Source: Candidatus Woesearchaeota archaeon
GTDB lineage: Archaea > Nanobdellota > Nanobdellia > Woesearchaeales > UBA525
NCBI GenBank assembly: GCA_014874255.1
Contig: JACWAN010000011.1
Span: forward strand, 1-35,327
Direction of reading: 5' to 3'
Length of the DNA stretch: 35,327 nt
Positions 17,710 through 27,800 of this stretch are shown here, piece by piece. Each line of letters begins with the position of its first letter. Position 1 is the first letter of the stretch. The position numbers were made by a program, and so were the translations under genes. The notes under the pieces were generated by a model. The model made no database searches. It was not told the origin of the DNA and saw only the letters and a list, made by a program, of their open reading frames with translations.

Positions 17710-17854
17710 TGAGCATCACCTTGCCCCGTCATCGACGGGCCAAAACTGTCAGAACCCAATGTGCTTTATAAATATTATGACGAGAAGAACGGAAGAATTA
17801 CGCAGAGAAAAATCATGAGAAAGAAGAAAAGAGAAAGAAAAAAAGGTTGAGCGT

Positions 17855-18511
17855 CTACTTCTTGTAGAGGCCCAGCTGTTCCAGCGTGGACTTGTCGATT
17901 GCCTTCTCCTTGCGATACACATCGAGCAGGGAGAGGAGGTGGGCGGGTTCGATTGCATCCTTGTTGACGCTGCTCTTGAGCTCGCCCTTGTCCAGACCGA
18001 CGTAGCTGAGGACCTTGTCTCTCTCGAGGTCGTTCGCGAGGGTCAGGTTGGTCCGCTTGATGACACCTTGCGACTGGCCGATCTGCTTCTCGAAAGCCTT
18101 CTTCAGGGCTTCCGGAGAGAATCCGGCCTTCATCTGGCCGGCAGCCTCGTAGATGTCCTGCGAAGTGACGCCAAAATAGCCGCTTTGGATACGGGCGATC
18201 TCGTCGGCGGCCAGTTTCTTCGAATCGAACTTCCCTTTCGAGGCGGCATTGATGCGGCTCTCGAGGACGCCATTGAGGTATTTGTTCGCCGCGTCGCTGA
18301 CCGTCTTCGCGCCATCCCCTTCCTTGCCATCCTCGGTCTTATCGAACCGGTTGTACTTGAGGCGACCGTTTTCGTCATAGCCGAGCGCTTCGATGCCCCG
18401 GACCGTAGCCATATTGAGATGGTGAGTGTGCGTCGCGAGCGCCGTGTCGGTCCCTTTCAGCGCCTTGAGCATCTTCTCGATCTTCTCGTCGATCTTCTCC
18501 TTGTCTGCCAT
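17855..18511 (-). CDS. Hypothetical protein, paralog of 18909-19598
   Basis: C-terminal LLSLLDVYRKEKAIDKSTLEQLG resembles VSALLGVYRKEKTIGKNVLQRV in the neighbour. Confidence 0.75.
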   Translation of the reverse strand: MADKEKIDEKIEKMLKALKGTDTALATHTHHLNMATVRGIEALGYDENGRLKYNRFDKTEDGKEGDGAKTVSDAANKYLNGVLESRINAASKGKFDSKKLAADEIARIQSGYFGVTSQDIYEAAGQMKAGFSPEALKKAFEKQIGQSQGVIKRTNLTLANDLERDKVLSYVGLDKGELKSSVNKDAIEPAHLLSLLDVYRKEKAIDKSTLEQLGLYKK

Positions 18512-18611
18512 CGTAGCACCTCACAGCAATTATCTGGATGTTTGTTTAGTACTGTTTAGTGGTATCATTAGTGGAACTGATTTATATACCTTTCGGTGTT
18601 GTTTATAAATG

Positions 18612-18879
18612 AACCTCCCCGGTCTAAAGGCGGGGGTACAAGGGATTCGAAAAATCCCTGTACGCGCGGACCCGAAGTCCGCTAGCGTATCCCCTCGTAA
18701 AGCTCGAGGAAAGCCGCGGAGATTTACTGCTCGTCCCTCGCAGCGTATTACGATTTCGCACCTGCATGCCCGCGACGGCACGTCGGGGCGCCGAAAGCTG
18801 TGGCTTTCGTGCGAATCGGCGCGAAATCTGCTTTTGCTCCAAGGCGGCATTCCTCCTCGAGCTAAAGCACGAGGTATCC
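18612..18879. repeat. Compound structured element (type II core plus hairpin chain with IS200/IS605-like end hairpin)
   Basis: CCTCGT (18693-18698)/ACGAGG (18869-18874); AGCTCGAGGA (18701-18710)/TCCTCGAGCT (18854-18863); GCCGC/GCGGC; GTATCC at 18687-18692 and 18874-18879; hairpins CCCCGGTCTAAAGGCGGGG, GTACAAGGGATTCGAAAAATCCCTGTAC, GCGGACCCGAAGTCCGC. Confidence 0.75.
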
Positions 18880-18908
18880 ACGGATTTAATGAACTAAAAA
18901 AGGAACCC

Positions 18909-19598
18909 CTAAGCGGCTTTCTTCTCAACGTAGTCAGTTCTATAGGTCTTGTCCTTGAGCGCATAATCATGGACCACCCGTTGAAGGACATTCTTGCCGA
19001 TTGTCTTCTCCTTGCGATAGACCCCGAGGAGCGCAGACACCTCATTGACGCCGATCTTCTCCCCGTCAACAATCTTGTCGAGACCGGCGTGCTTGAGGAT
19101 GTCAGCGACATGCTCCTTCTTGAGATGCGAACCGGGGATCGGCGCGAGCGTGTTCTGGAGCTGACTCATGAACTTGCTCTGGTACTCCTTGAAAAAAGTG
19201 TCGTAGGAAAAGTTGTCTTTCTCGTTCCTAATCGCATCCAGCATCTGCGCTTTCGTCGTGCCAGTATACGCATGGATGAGCTGCTCGTTCCAGACCGCGT
19301 CGCCCTTCGCATCCTTACCGATCTTGAAGTACTTCTTCGCGGCGTCGAAATACGTGTCGCTCATCGCGTTGGCAAACTTCTCCTGATAATCGCCCTGCTT
19401 GAGCAAGTCGTAGTCAATCGTCCCATTCTTGTCCTTGATCGTCTCTTCGCCAGCCAGGTGGGCTTTCCGGTGATGATGCTCCGTCGTCTTGAGTGCGCCC
19501 TCGACCTTCTTCGAGAGGTCGTAGAATCTCTGGATATGTTCCGGGAGCTTCGGCTTAGGAGGCTCCTCCTTCTTCTTGAACGGGATGACATCACCCAT
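18909..19598 (-). CDS. Hypothetical protein, paralog of 17855-18511
   Basis: MGDVIPFKKKEEPPKPKLPEHIQRFYDLSKKVEG...; TATA-like catataaatg at ~19620; shared C-terminal motif with neighbour. Confidence 0.75.
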   Translation of the reverse strand: MGDVIPFKKKEEPPKPKLPEHIQRFYDLSKKVEGALKTTEHHHRKAHLAGEETIKDKNGTIDYDLLKQGDYQEKFANAMSDTYFDAAKKYFKIGKDAKGDAVWNEQLIHAYTGTTKAQMLDAIRNEKDNFSYDTFFKEYQSKFMSQLQNTLAPIPGSHLKKEHVADILKHAGLDKIVDGEKIGVNEVSALLGVYRKEKTIGKNVLQRVVHDYALKDKTYRTDYVEKKAA

Positions 19599-19698
19599 AA
19601 GAGCACTCCAATGCAGAAGGACATATAAATGTTTCTTCGATGGGAGAGGCACACAAGTTTTTTAAAGAAACGCCATCATTTCTGCTTTGGGTGCTGAG

Positions 19699-20943
19699 GT
19701 GAGCGACCGGTCTCTTGCGGAGTATGTGGGCGGATTGCTGCGGCAGGGCTATACCGAGGAGCAGATTCGCGCCTCGCTCCTGCAGAACGGGTATCCGCAG
19801 AGCCTCGTCGACGCGACGTTCCGCGCGCTCGGCCAGGGTCAGGGGAACGCGCCTGCGCCCGCTACGGGCCAGCAGCCGTCGAGCGCGGCCGGCCAGCTCG
19901 CGTCGTATCTCCGGACGTATCTCAATCAGGGCTATCAGGTCGAGCAGCTCCGCCCCTATCTGCTCGACCAGGGGTACGCGGCTTCTGACGTGGACGCCGC
20001 TATCGGCGCCGCCACGGGGCAGCCGGTCATCCGGCACGAAGTCCACATGCCCGGCGCCACGGTGGCGAAACTGGCGCTGCTCCTCCTCATCGCCGCGGCG
20101 CTCGTCTTCGGCCTCCTTTACTTCCGGGGCGCGTTCGCCGGAAACGGGAGTCCGGCACCGGTCTCTTCCGACGGCTCCACGCCCGCCCGGCTGCTCGACG
20201 TCAGGATCTCCCTCGACAAGACGACGGCCGCGCCGGGCGACAAGGTGAACGCCCAGATAGAGGCGACGAACATGGGGACCAGCAACGGACGGTACGACGT
20301 CGCGTTCTCCTATCAACTCGTCGACAGCGCAGGCACGCCGATCGTCGCCGCGACGACGACCAGGGCGATCACGACCAGCCTCAGCTTCAACCAGCCGGTC
20401 ACCGTGCCCGCGGACGCGCCGGAGGGCAGCTACACCGTCGAGGTGAGCGCGGACTACGGCGGCGCTTCTCCGGCGTCCGCGTCGCAGCAGCTCACCGTGC
20501 AGAACGCGGCTGCGCCGCAGCCGTCGCAGAACACGACGAACGAGACCGGTCCGCAACCGACGGGGCCGCCGATTGTCATCGTGACCGACCAGTCGAACCC
20601 GACGGACGAGGCGACGGCCGCGGCGAAGGCGGGCGATTCCGCGAAGGCGGAAGGGATCTGCGCCGGCATCAAGAACCAGGCGAACCACGACCAGTGCCTC
20701 AGCCTCATCGCGATGACGGACGAGCAGGTGAGCCACTGCACCGCCATCATCGGCGACGAGGAGCGGGATGCGTGCTACATGGCGGCCATCCTCAGGAAGG
20801 GGGACTACTCGTACTGCGCCAAGCTGGTGAGCCCGGACAAGAAGCAGCTCTGCGACAACGTGCAACACATCGGCACCCTCGAGAACTCGACGAACACGAC
20901 GCAGCCGGCGACGCAGCCGTCCATCGGCAGCTTCGCGTCGTGA
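19699..20943 (+). CDS. Membrane protein: two ~36-aa N-terminal helical repeats, one TM, extracellular beta domain, Cys-rich C-terminus
   Basis: LAEYVGGLLRQGYTEEQIRASLLQNGYPQSLVDATF and LASYLRTYLNQGYQVEQLRPYLLDQGYAASDVDAAI; TM AKLALLLLIAAALVFGLLYF. GTG at 19699 or upstream TTG at 19687. Confidence 0.75.
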   Translation: MSDRSLAEYVGGLLRQGYTEEQIRASLLQNGYPQSLVDATFRALGQGQGNAPAPATGQQPSSAAGQLASYLRTYLNQGYQVEQLRPYLLDQGYAASDVDAAIGAATGQPVIRHEVHMPGATVAKLALLLLIAAALVFGLLYFRGAFAGNGSPAPVSSDGSTPARLLDVRISLDKTTAAPGDKVNAQIEATNMGTSNGRYDVAFSYQLVDSAGTPIVAATTTRAITTSLSFNQPVTVPADAPEGSYTVEVSADYGGASPASASQQLTVQNAAAPQPSQNTTNETGPQPTGPPIVIVTDQSNPTDEATAAAKAGDSAKAEGICAGIKNQANHDQCLSLIAMTDEQVSHCTAIIGDEERDACYMAAILRKGDYSYCAKLVSPDKKQLCDNVQHIGTLENSTNTTQPATQPSIGSFAS

Positions 20944-20997
20944 ACCGCTTCTAAGAAAACTCTAAAAAAAAAAACGGGAGACGGAGAGCCGCATCTA

Positions 20998-21109
20998 CGT
21001 CATTGCCGCGGCGGAGAGATCGTCCTCCCTCCGGTCCGGGGTCTTGCGAAATCGCGCCTGCATCAATCGGCGCTATTTCTGGTATCGTTCCAAGGCGGCG
21101 GCAATGACG
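20998..21109. repeat. Intergenic structured element, type II, between convergent genes
   Basis: CGTCATTGCCGC (20998-21009)/GCGGCAATGACG (21098-21109), perfect 12 bp; GTTCCAAGGC, CTCCGGTCCGG and CCTGCAT motifs inside. Confidence 0.8.
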
Positions 21110-21165
21110 CTGTGGAAGAAGATGACGGAAGAAAGTGCGTGAGGCATTATCCCCTGTTTACGCCC

Positions 21166-23358
21166 TCATGACGGCTCGAAGCGCGGGTCGGCCTTGTCGG
21201 GGAAGGAACGGGTGAACATCACCTGGTCGCTCATGAAGTCGAGGTCGTCGAGGCAACGCGGCGGCGGCGCGACGAAGATAGGCACGACGAGGACGTTGTC
21301 CGCGTAGAGCTGGTCGCGCTGCACCTGCCAGTAGTGCGTGCTGTTGGAGAGGTCGAGGCCGCCCCACGGCGCGGGCTTCACCACGACGTCCTTGTCCGGG
21401 AGGTCCTGGCCGTGGACGCTCTCGCACCCCTTCAGGATCGTGCGGCCCTTCGCGTCGATGTACGTCGCCTTGACCTCGTAGAGGCCGGGGATGAGGGAGA
21501 CGTCGCTCGTGTTCGTCCCGTTGTCGAAGAGCGCGGTCGCGCTCACCGGCGAGTCGCCCGCCCCTTGCGGCTGGCGGGTGAACGTGATGATCACCGTGTC
21601 GTTCTGGTCGAGGAGCTTCTCCTCGCCCAGGTCGAAACCGTAACCGGATGCTTTGATGGTGAGCGGCTCCTTGACGACACGCACCGTCTTCGTCACGTAC
21701 GGGTCGAGCGAGAGGTCCGGCACCGCGACCGGGCTCCCTTCCCTGGTCGAGATCCGCACGCTCTGTGTGCTGTACCCTGCTTTCTCCGCGGTGAGGATGC
21801 CGCCGATGCACTGCGGCAGCTCGGCGTCGAGGCGGTCGTAGATGTTCTGCGCGTCCGGCGCGGACTGTCCGACGTCGCATGTGGCGTAGAGGCCGCACGA
21901 GTAGCTGAACGTGACGTTGGGGAGGGGCTGCCCCGTCCGGCCGTCGAAGACTTTTGCGGTGACGGGGACGACCGCTTGCGTCGGGTCGCAGAGGAGCGTC
22001 GTGAGGGAGTCGTTGTGCTGGTACGGCTCGGCCGCCGGGGTCTCGTTCGCGGGGAGGCCGCTCGCCGGATCGGTGATCTTGTACTTGACGAAGTCGTAGC
22101 TCCACGGGATCGTCCCCTGTCCGAGGAGCCATTGCGCCATGTTCTTGTTCTCGCGGACGTTCCCCTCGAGGGCGAAGAGGAAGCTGAAGTCCCGGCCGGG
22201 GAGCGCGTTTTCCTGCCGGATCTCGATGATGAAGGGCGCGCTGATGTCGTAGTAGAAGTCGTAGTAGTTCTGCTGCCGCGCCGGGATGAGGAAGATGCCG
22301 CCCTGGCTCTCGGTCCGCGGCCGGATTACCTGGCCCGCGCGCGGGTTGACGTCGAGGTAGATCGGCATGTCCGGGGAGAGGAAGCTGACCCGGAAGCGCT
22401 GCTGCCCGAGATTGGTGCCGTTGAGGAGGTCAAGCTGCATCGTCTTGAGGAAGCCCTGGACGTAGGTGTCGTTCACCGCTGGCGGCGGCGTCCAGCCCTC
22501 GGTGCCCATCACCTGGAGGCTGGGCGTCGTGCTGTAGAGGAGCTGGCGGTACTCCTGCTGGACGTTGTACAGGATCCAGAGGTGCGGCGTGAAGCTCTCC
22601 TCGTAGCCCGCGAGCGGCGGCAGTTGCTGGTCGAGGCCGCTGTACGCGCTGACGAGATACATGAGGTAGTTCTCGAGGAACTGGGTGTCGATCTCCTTCT
22701 GCGTGATGGCGACTGCGGCCTCATAATAACGGAGGTACGGCAGGGGGAGCTGCTGGGTGAAGACCGATTGCTTCGCGCTCTGCTGGCCGCGCGCGATGGT
22801 GAAAGGGTGGTCATACTCGATCTCGACGCTCTCGTTGTCGAGGGTGATGGTCAGGGTCTCTTTCGCGCCTTCCGTTACCTGGTAGTTCGGGAGCTGGTCG
22901 AAGGCGAAGCACTGGTGGAGGTGCGCCAGCACGTACTTCTCCGCGTCCTGCTCCATGTGCTCCTTCGTCGGCGTGAGCGTGGTGAGGAGGCAGAGCTGGC
23001 ACGTGTTGCTGCCCGCCAGGTAGTAGTAGTACGGGACCGCGCTCTCGTTGTCCGAGGGGTTGAGGCGCAGCAGGTCCGATGCCGTCGGATGCTGCGGGTC
23101 GAGGACGAGCTGCCGTCCCGTGTCGTTCGCGTCCAACGGGTCGAGGTAGCCGCCGTGCGACGCCATGAGCTGGAGCGCGTCCACGGTGGTGTCGCGGAGG
23201 CAGCCCTGGATCCGGTCCTGCACCGCCTGGAAGTCGGACGGCAATTGTTGCTGCGTGCGCGGCTTGAGGAAGAGGAAGACGAGGATGAGGATGAGGAGCG
23301 CGACGCCGAGCAGGACGAAGAGCGTCACCTGTCCTTTCCGGTCCGTTCTCCGGCTCAT
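21166..23358 (-). CDS. Single-TM anchored surface protein (730 aa), paralog of 28662-30977
   Basis: MSRRTDRKGQVTLFVLLGVALLILILVFLFLKP...; shared YLVSAYSG/LISIYSG, P(N/L)..(T/I)SY.CG and carboxypeptidase-regulatory-like beta segments. Start shortened from the long ORF; 4-bp overlap with the next gene. Confidence 0.8.
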   Translation of the reverse strand: MSRRTDRKGQVTLFVLLGVALLILILVFLFLKPRTQQQLPSDFQAVQDRIQGCLRDTTVDALQLMASHGGYLDPLDANDTGRQLVLDPQHPTASDLLRLNPSDNESAVPYYYYLAGSNTCQLCLLTTLTPTKEHMEQDAEKYVLAHLHQCFAFDQLPNYQVTEGAKETLTITLDNESVEIEYDHPFTIARGQQSAKQSVFTQQLPLPYLRYYEAAVAITQKEIDTQFLENYLMYLVSAYSGLDQQLPPLAGYEESFTPHLWILYNVQQEYRQLLYSTTPSLQVMGTEGWTPPPAVNDTYVQGFLKTMQLDLLNGTNLGQQRFRVSFLSPDMPIYLDVNPRAGQVIRPRTESQGGIFLIPARQQNYYDFYYDISAPFIIEIRQENALPGRDFSFLFALEGNVRENKNMAQWLLGQGTIPWSYDFVKYKITDPASGLPANETPAAEPYQHNDSLTTLLCDPTQAVVPVTAKVFDGRTGQPLPNVTFSYSCGLYATCDVGQSAPDAQNIYDRLDAELPQCIGGILTAEKAGYSTQSVRISTREGSPVAVPDLSLDPYVTKTVRVVKEPLTIKASGYGFDLGEEKLLDQNDTVIITFTRQPQGAGDSPVSATALFDNGTNTSDVSLIPGLYEVKATYIDAKGRTILKGCESVHGQDLPDKDVVVKPAPWGGLDLSNSTHYWQVQRDQLYADNVLVVPIFVAPPPRCLDDLDFMSDQVMFTRSFPDKADPRFEPS

Positions 23359-24185
23359 CGGGCCCCACCCTTGACCTGCTCCTTGACGAGCGTGCCGACG
23401 TAGCCCCGGCCCCAGGCGAGGAAGAGGAGCGTCCACGCGGCGAAGAGCGCCGTGTACAGCCATTCGTTGATCCAGACGGTGAGCGCGATGAGGTTGACAG
23501 CGACGAGCCAGGTGACGAGCTCGGCGGCCGCGACGACGAGATAGCCGCCGATGAGCCGCCAGGAGAGGAGCGGACGCCAGCGTTCCGCGGCGTAGAGGAG
23601 CGGCAGGACGAGCAAGGCGAGGACGAGGAGCGCGAAGAACGTGTAGGCCGCCGCTGCCGGACTGAGATAGAGGATGCCGAACGGGACGCCGAAGAGGAGG
23701 AGCGCCGCTATGACGGTGGCGAGGAGGTTCTTCCCGTAGCGGCGCCAGACGAACGGCCGCTGCTGGAGCGATGCCCAGATTCTCGTCTTGACGATCGCGT
23801 ACGCGGCGGCGAAGGCGAGGCCGAGCGCCAGGGTCGCGAGCACCCCTTTCAGGATGGCGCCGTTGACGTCCGGCTTGTACGCGTTGAGGAGCGCGACCCG
23901 GTCCGCGGTCGTCGCGTTCCCCGCACTCTCGAGCTGCGCCACCGCCTGGAGCGTCGGGACGAGAGGGGTCGCGACGGCGTCCCACGCCGCGCTGTTGACC
24001 ATGAGGAGCGTGAGGAGGATGGCGATGAGCAGCAGGTCGAGGCCGACGTGCAGCAGGGTGCGCCACCGCCACGGAGAACGCCAGGAGTCGGCGTAGCGCT
24101 TCGCGTGGCTGCGCCAGTAACCCGTCGGTGACGCAGTCTTCGCGGGTGCGGTCTCTTTCTTGCCGGTTCTCACCGTCGTTTTCAT
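23355..24185 (-). CDS. Multi-pass membrane protein (276 aa)
   Basis: MKTTVRTGKKETAPAKTASPTGYWRSHAKRY...; several hydrophobic segments; 4-bp overlap with downstream gene. Confidence 0.8.
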   Translation of the reverse strand: MKTTVRTGKKETAPAKTASPTGYWRSHAKRYADSWRSPWRWRTLLHVGLDLLLIAILLTLLMVNSAAWDAVATPLVPTLQAVAQLESAGNATTADRVALLNAYKPDVNGAILKGVLATLALGLAFAAAYAIVKTRIWASLQQRPFVWRRYGKNLLATVIAALLLFGVPFGILYLSPAAAAYTFFALLVLALLVLPLLYAAERWRPLLSWRLIGGYLVVAAAELVTWLVAVNLIALTVWINEWLYTALFAAWTLLFLAWGRGYVGTLVKEQVKGGAR

Positions 24186-24190
24186 CCTGA

Positions 24191-24808
24191 TCACTGGTTG
24201 GTCTCGTTGACCTTCACGAACTTGCTGAGGAGGTACTGGTCCTGGCCGCCGCTCTTCCAGTCGAGCCGCACCTTGGTGAAGTTGCCGCTCACTGGGAGGC
24301 AGGCGTCGCTGTATATCGTGGGATTGCACGGCACGGGGAACGCCCTGTACCCGTCGAACGCGGTCTGCTGGGACGCGGTCCCGCTGGCGAGCGTGTACTT
24401 CTCGCCCGCGTCCGTGAGGAGCGTGACGTTCACCTTGAAACTCCCCGTGAAGGGCTGGACGTACCAGCCGACCTCGTAATAGGTCAGGTTGCCGGTCTCG
24501 ATCCTCTTCGCGAGGAGCGTGACCGTGTCCGTGTAGAGCGGGGAGGAGATGCGGTAGCTCACGATCCGGTTCGCCTTCGGATCGTAGGCGAGGTTGGTGC
24601 TGAGGCCGCGCGTGCAGACCTGGATCTCCCAGTCCTGGACCTGGTACCAGGGCAGGACGTACGTGCCACCGGACGAGCCGCCGAAGGTCTGGCTGAACGC
24701 GTCGCCGAGGTTGGTGAGCGGGCTCGTGATCGGATTGTCTGCGAGTACCGGCGCGAGGCAGAACGTCGCGACGAGGAAAGCGAGGAGGATGAGGGCGAGC
24801 GGTCTCAT
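24191..24808 (-). CDS. Secreted hypothetical protein (205 aa)
   Basis: Signal peptide MRPLALILLAFLVATFCLAPVLADNP; 4-bp overlap with upstream gene. Confidence 0.75.
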   Translation of the reverse strand: MRPLALILLAFLVATFCLAPVLADNPITSPLTNLGDAFSQTFGGSSGGTYVLPWYQVQDWEIQVCTRGLSTNLAYDPKANRIVSYRISSPLYTDTVTLLAKRIETGNLTYYEVGWYVQPFTGSFKVNVTLLTDAGEKYTLASGTASQQTAFDGYRAFPVPCNPTIYSDACLPVSGNFTKVRLDWKSGGQDQYLLSKFVKVNETNQ

Positions 24809-27800
24809 AGGAGACCACCTCCAGAACTGGCGGTCGAGTCCGGCTTGACGCCCTGCAGGCCGGCGCAATAGTCCTGGCCGGACGGCACGTCGCTGTTCTG
24901 CGACCGGAGGCTGTGCGCGAAGCTGCTCAGTTCCTCGAAGTTGAAATAGGATTGCGCGAGGCCGCACGCGACCGCTTTCGCGCCGCAATAAGGAAGTGAC
25001 CACTGCAGAACGCCTGCCTGATCAATGAGCGTACAGGTGGACGCGCTCCCTCCTGCCGTCGACGCGAGAACCGCCCCAGGATCAGTCATGCTGAACAAGG
25101 CGGCGCACTGGCTCTTGAACGCCCACTGGATGCCGAACCCGATAGCGGTCTGCAGCGCGATGGCTGCCACCGCCTTCTCGAGGATGTCGGTGATGCTCGA
25201 CCCCATCTTCGCCTGCGCGCTCTCGAGGTAGAGGCAGCTCTGCGCCGCGTAGTTCTGCTCGCACTGCGTGATCGGCACGCCCGTCGGCGCCACCTCGCGG
25301 ATGCACTTGAGCTCGATGCACTTGAGCTGCTTCTCCTTCCGCAGGTTGTACAATTGCGCCGGGATGCAGAGCGCGTCGTACTCCGTCGAGCGGTACGGGT
25401 TCACGATCCAGTTGTCGCCGGGGATGGAGTCGACGAAGGCCTTGTTCTGGTTCAACATATCGTTATACAGATTAGAGCCTGGAACCGCAGAAACAACTGA
25501 CTGGACATGGTACGTTGATGTAATTGTAACCGATTTATCGGAGAGTGAGGGAGTGTAGCCATACCAAGAAGCGACATCGTTAGAAGAGGAGAAATCAGGA
25601 ATATAATATGTGTTTGAAGTCGTGACGGTGTCGGTCACAGGCACCTCATTCATATGAAAGACGTTCTCATACTGTCCGACTTCCATCCCAATCTGTGCCC
25701 AGGTGCTCGCGTCGTACATCTTGCATTCGTAGAGGCCGCACGTCCACTTGACGAGGTAGCCGACGATCTGCGTCGAGAAGGCGCTCGAGGAGGTCGGCAT
25801 CCAGCCGATGGGCCAGATGTACTTGTTCACGGTCGCGCCGATGTTGCTGAGACCGATGTTCGCGTGATGCCAGAGCGCAATACCTGCGGTCGCTCCAAAA
25901 ACCGTTCCCATCAAAACCATCGCAATCCCATACAGGACCGCCTTCACCGCCTGCAACGCCGAGTTGATGTTGCCGATCGTCTCGGCGAGGTTGCAGAGCT
26001 TGCCGATCGTGTTGTCGAGCCGGGCCTTGCTGTCGATGCTGCCCTGGAGGCCGTTGATATCCTGGACGAGGCCGTTCTCCTTCTGCTTGATAGCGGCGCC
26101 CGGGTTGCCGATCTCCTGGCCGACGAGCGGAAGGGACGCGGTGACGTTCTCCTGCTCGGGCTTCGAGTAGACGGTGTTGCCTCGCCGGATGGTGAAGTCG
26201 AGGGTGCAGTTCAGCGGCACCTCCTTCTTCGGCCACGCGCCCCGGTACTGGTACGAGGTCACGAGGACCGGCGCCGAGGAGAAGTCGTTGACGACGTACG
26301 ACGGGCCGACGATGAAGTCGTTCGTGCACGTGACGCGCGACACCTGGAGGACGCGCGCCCCGCCGGTGATCGTCATGGTGAGGGGGAGGACGACGCGGAA
26401 CGGGATGAGGCTGGCGATGCGCTTGTCCACCGCGGGCGCGCTGCCGGCGAGGCCGATCCGGGTGATGTAGTTCGGCGTCGCCTCGTTCTCCGCCTCGCAG
26501 ACCTCGAGGGGCATCTGCATCTTGACGGCGTTCCCGGCCTGGTCGGTGATCGCGATTGGCACCGTCGCGGTGGTGTGGACGCTGACGAAGCCGCTGATGG
26601 GGAGCGAGCACGTGAAGGTCTTGTTCCCGACCGGGGTGCAGTCCGCGGTGGCGGCGTCCTGATCAGTGACGGCGGAGACGTTCGCGCTGATGACGAGCGT
26701 TTGCGCCACGCTGTCCGTCGCGGTCGCGTTCACGGTGAGCGTCTGGTCCGCGGTGGGGCAGGAGAGGTCCGCCGTCGGCGTGCCGACGAGCTTGGGCGGG
26801 TCGTTGTCCACGATGAAGGATCGCGTGAGGTTGCCCGTGAACGCGTTGCCGAGGTCGTCCATCGAGCTCGGCAGGATAGTGAGGGTCTGCGTGCTGCCGG
26901 ACGGCGCCTCAGGGAGGAGCGCGGTGATGGCGCAGTCCCAGGTCGTGCCGTCCGCGCTGCTGCAGTTCGTCGCCGCCGCCGCGCTGCCGCCGAAGGAGAC
27001 GAAGAGGCCGGCTCCGGCCATGCCGCCGGGCGCGTTCACCTCCGCGAGCAGCTGGTTCGCGCCGCTCCGCGCGTAGCACGTGCCGTCGCACCGCGGGTCC
27101 GCTCGTCCGAGGTAGGTGATCGTCGGGTTGGTGTTCTCGATCGTGAGGACCTTGGTCGCGACGCCCGTGGCCCGGTTCCCTTTCGCGTCCGTCGCGGCGA
27201 GGTTGATCGTGACCGTCTCGTTCGCCGGGTCGAGCTTCAGGTTATCGGCAGTGCAGTCGTAGAGCCCGCCGTCCTGGACGCAGTCGAGCTTGAGCGCCTT
27301 GTACGCCTGCTGCAAGGAGGGGTCGGTGGTGAGGGCGGAGGCGTCCGCCACGGCGGAAGCGAGCGCGTCCTCCTGGATGGAGAGGTTGAGCGTCACGCGG
27401 ATGTCGCCCTGCGAGTTGGTGCTGATCCGCTGGACGTCGACCCCGTTATGGAGGAGCTGGAACGTGCTGGGGAGCGAGGGCGGCACGGTGTCGACCGTGA
27501 GGGTCTGGAGGGTGCTGTTCCCTGTGTTGCCGAGCCGGTCGCTCGCGAGGAGGTACGCCTTGACCTGGCCGCTCCTGCCCGGGAGGTCCGCCTGGAGGCT
27601 GCCGGTGTCGCTGCACCCGGACTGGTTGAGCGTCTTCGTCGCGACGGTGTTGTCGTCCACGACGAGGCTGAGCGTGCCGAGGCCGGAGCACCCGTTCGTG
27701 TCGCCGGGATAGGAGGTGTCCGTCACCGAGTAGTCCGCGATGAGGTACTCGCCCGCCTGACGGTACGTGATCCTGTTGAACGTCGGCGGGACGCCGTCGA

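Noticed and set aside
23359-24072. N-terminal extension of the 968-aa minus ORF, and similar extensions at 30978-31829, 24186-24818, 24809-25003, 35129-35302
   Set aside because: Arg/Pro/His-rich out-of-frame readthrough of neighbouring genes; clear start codons before TM or signal sequences lie downstream.
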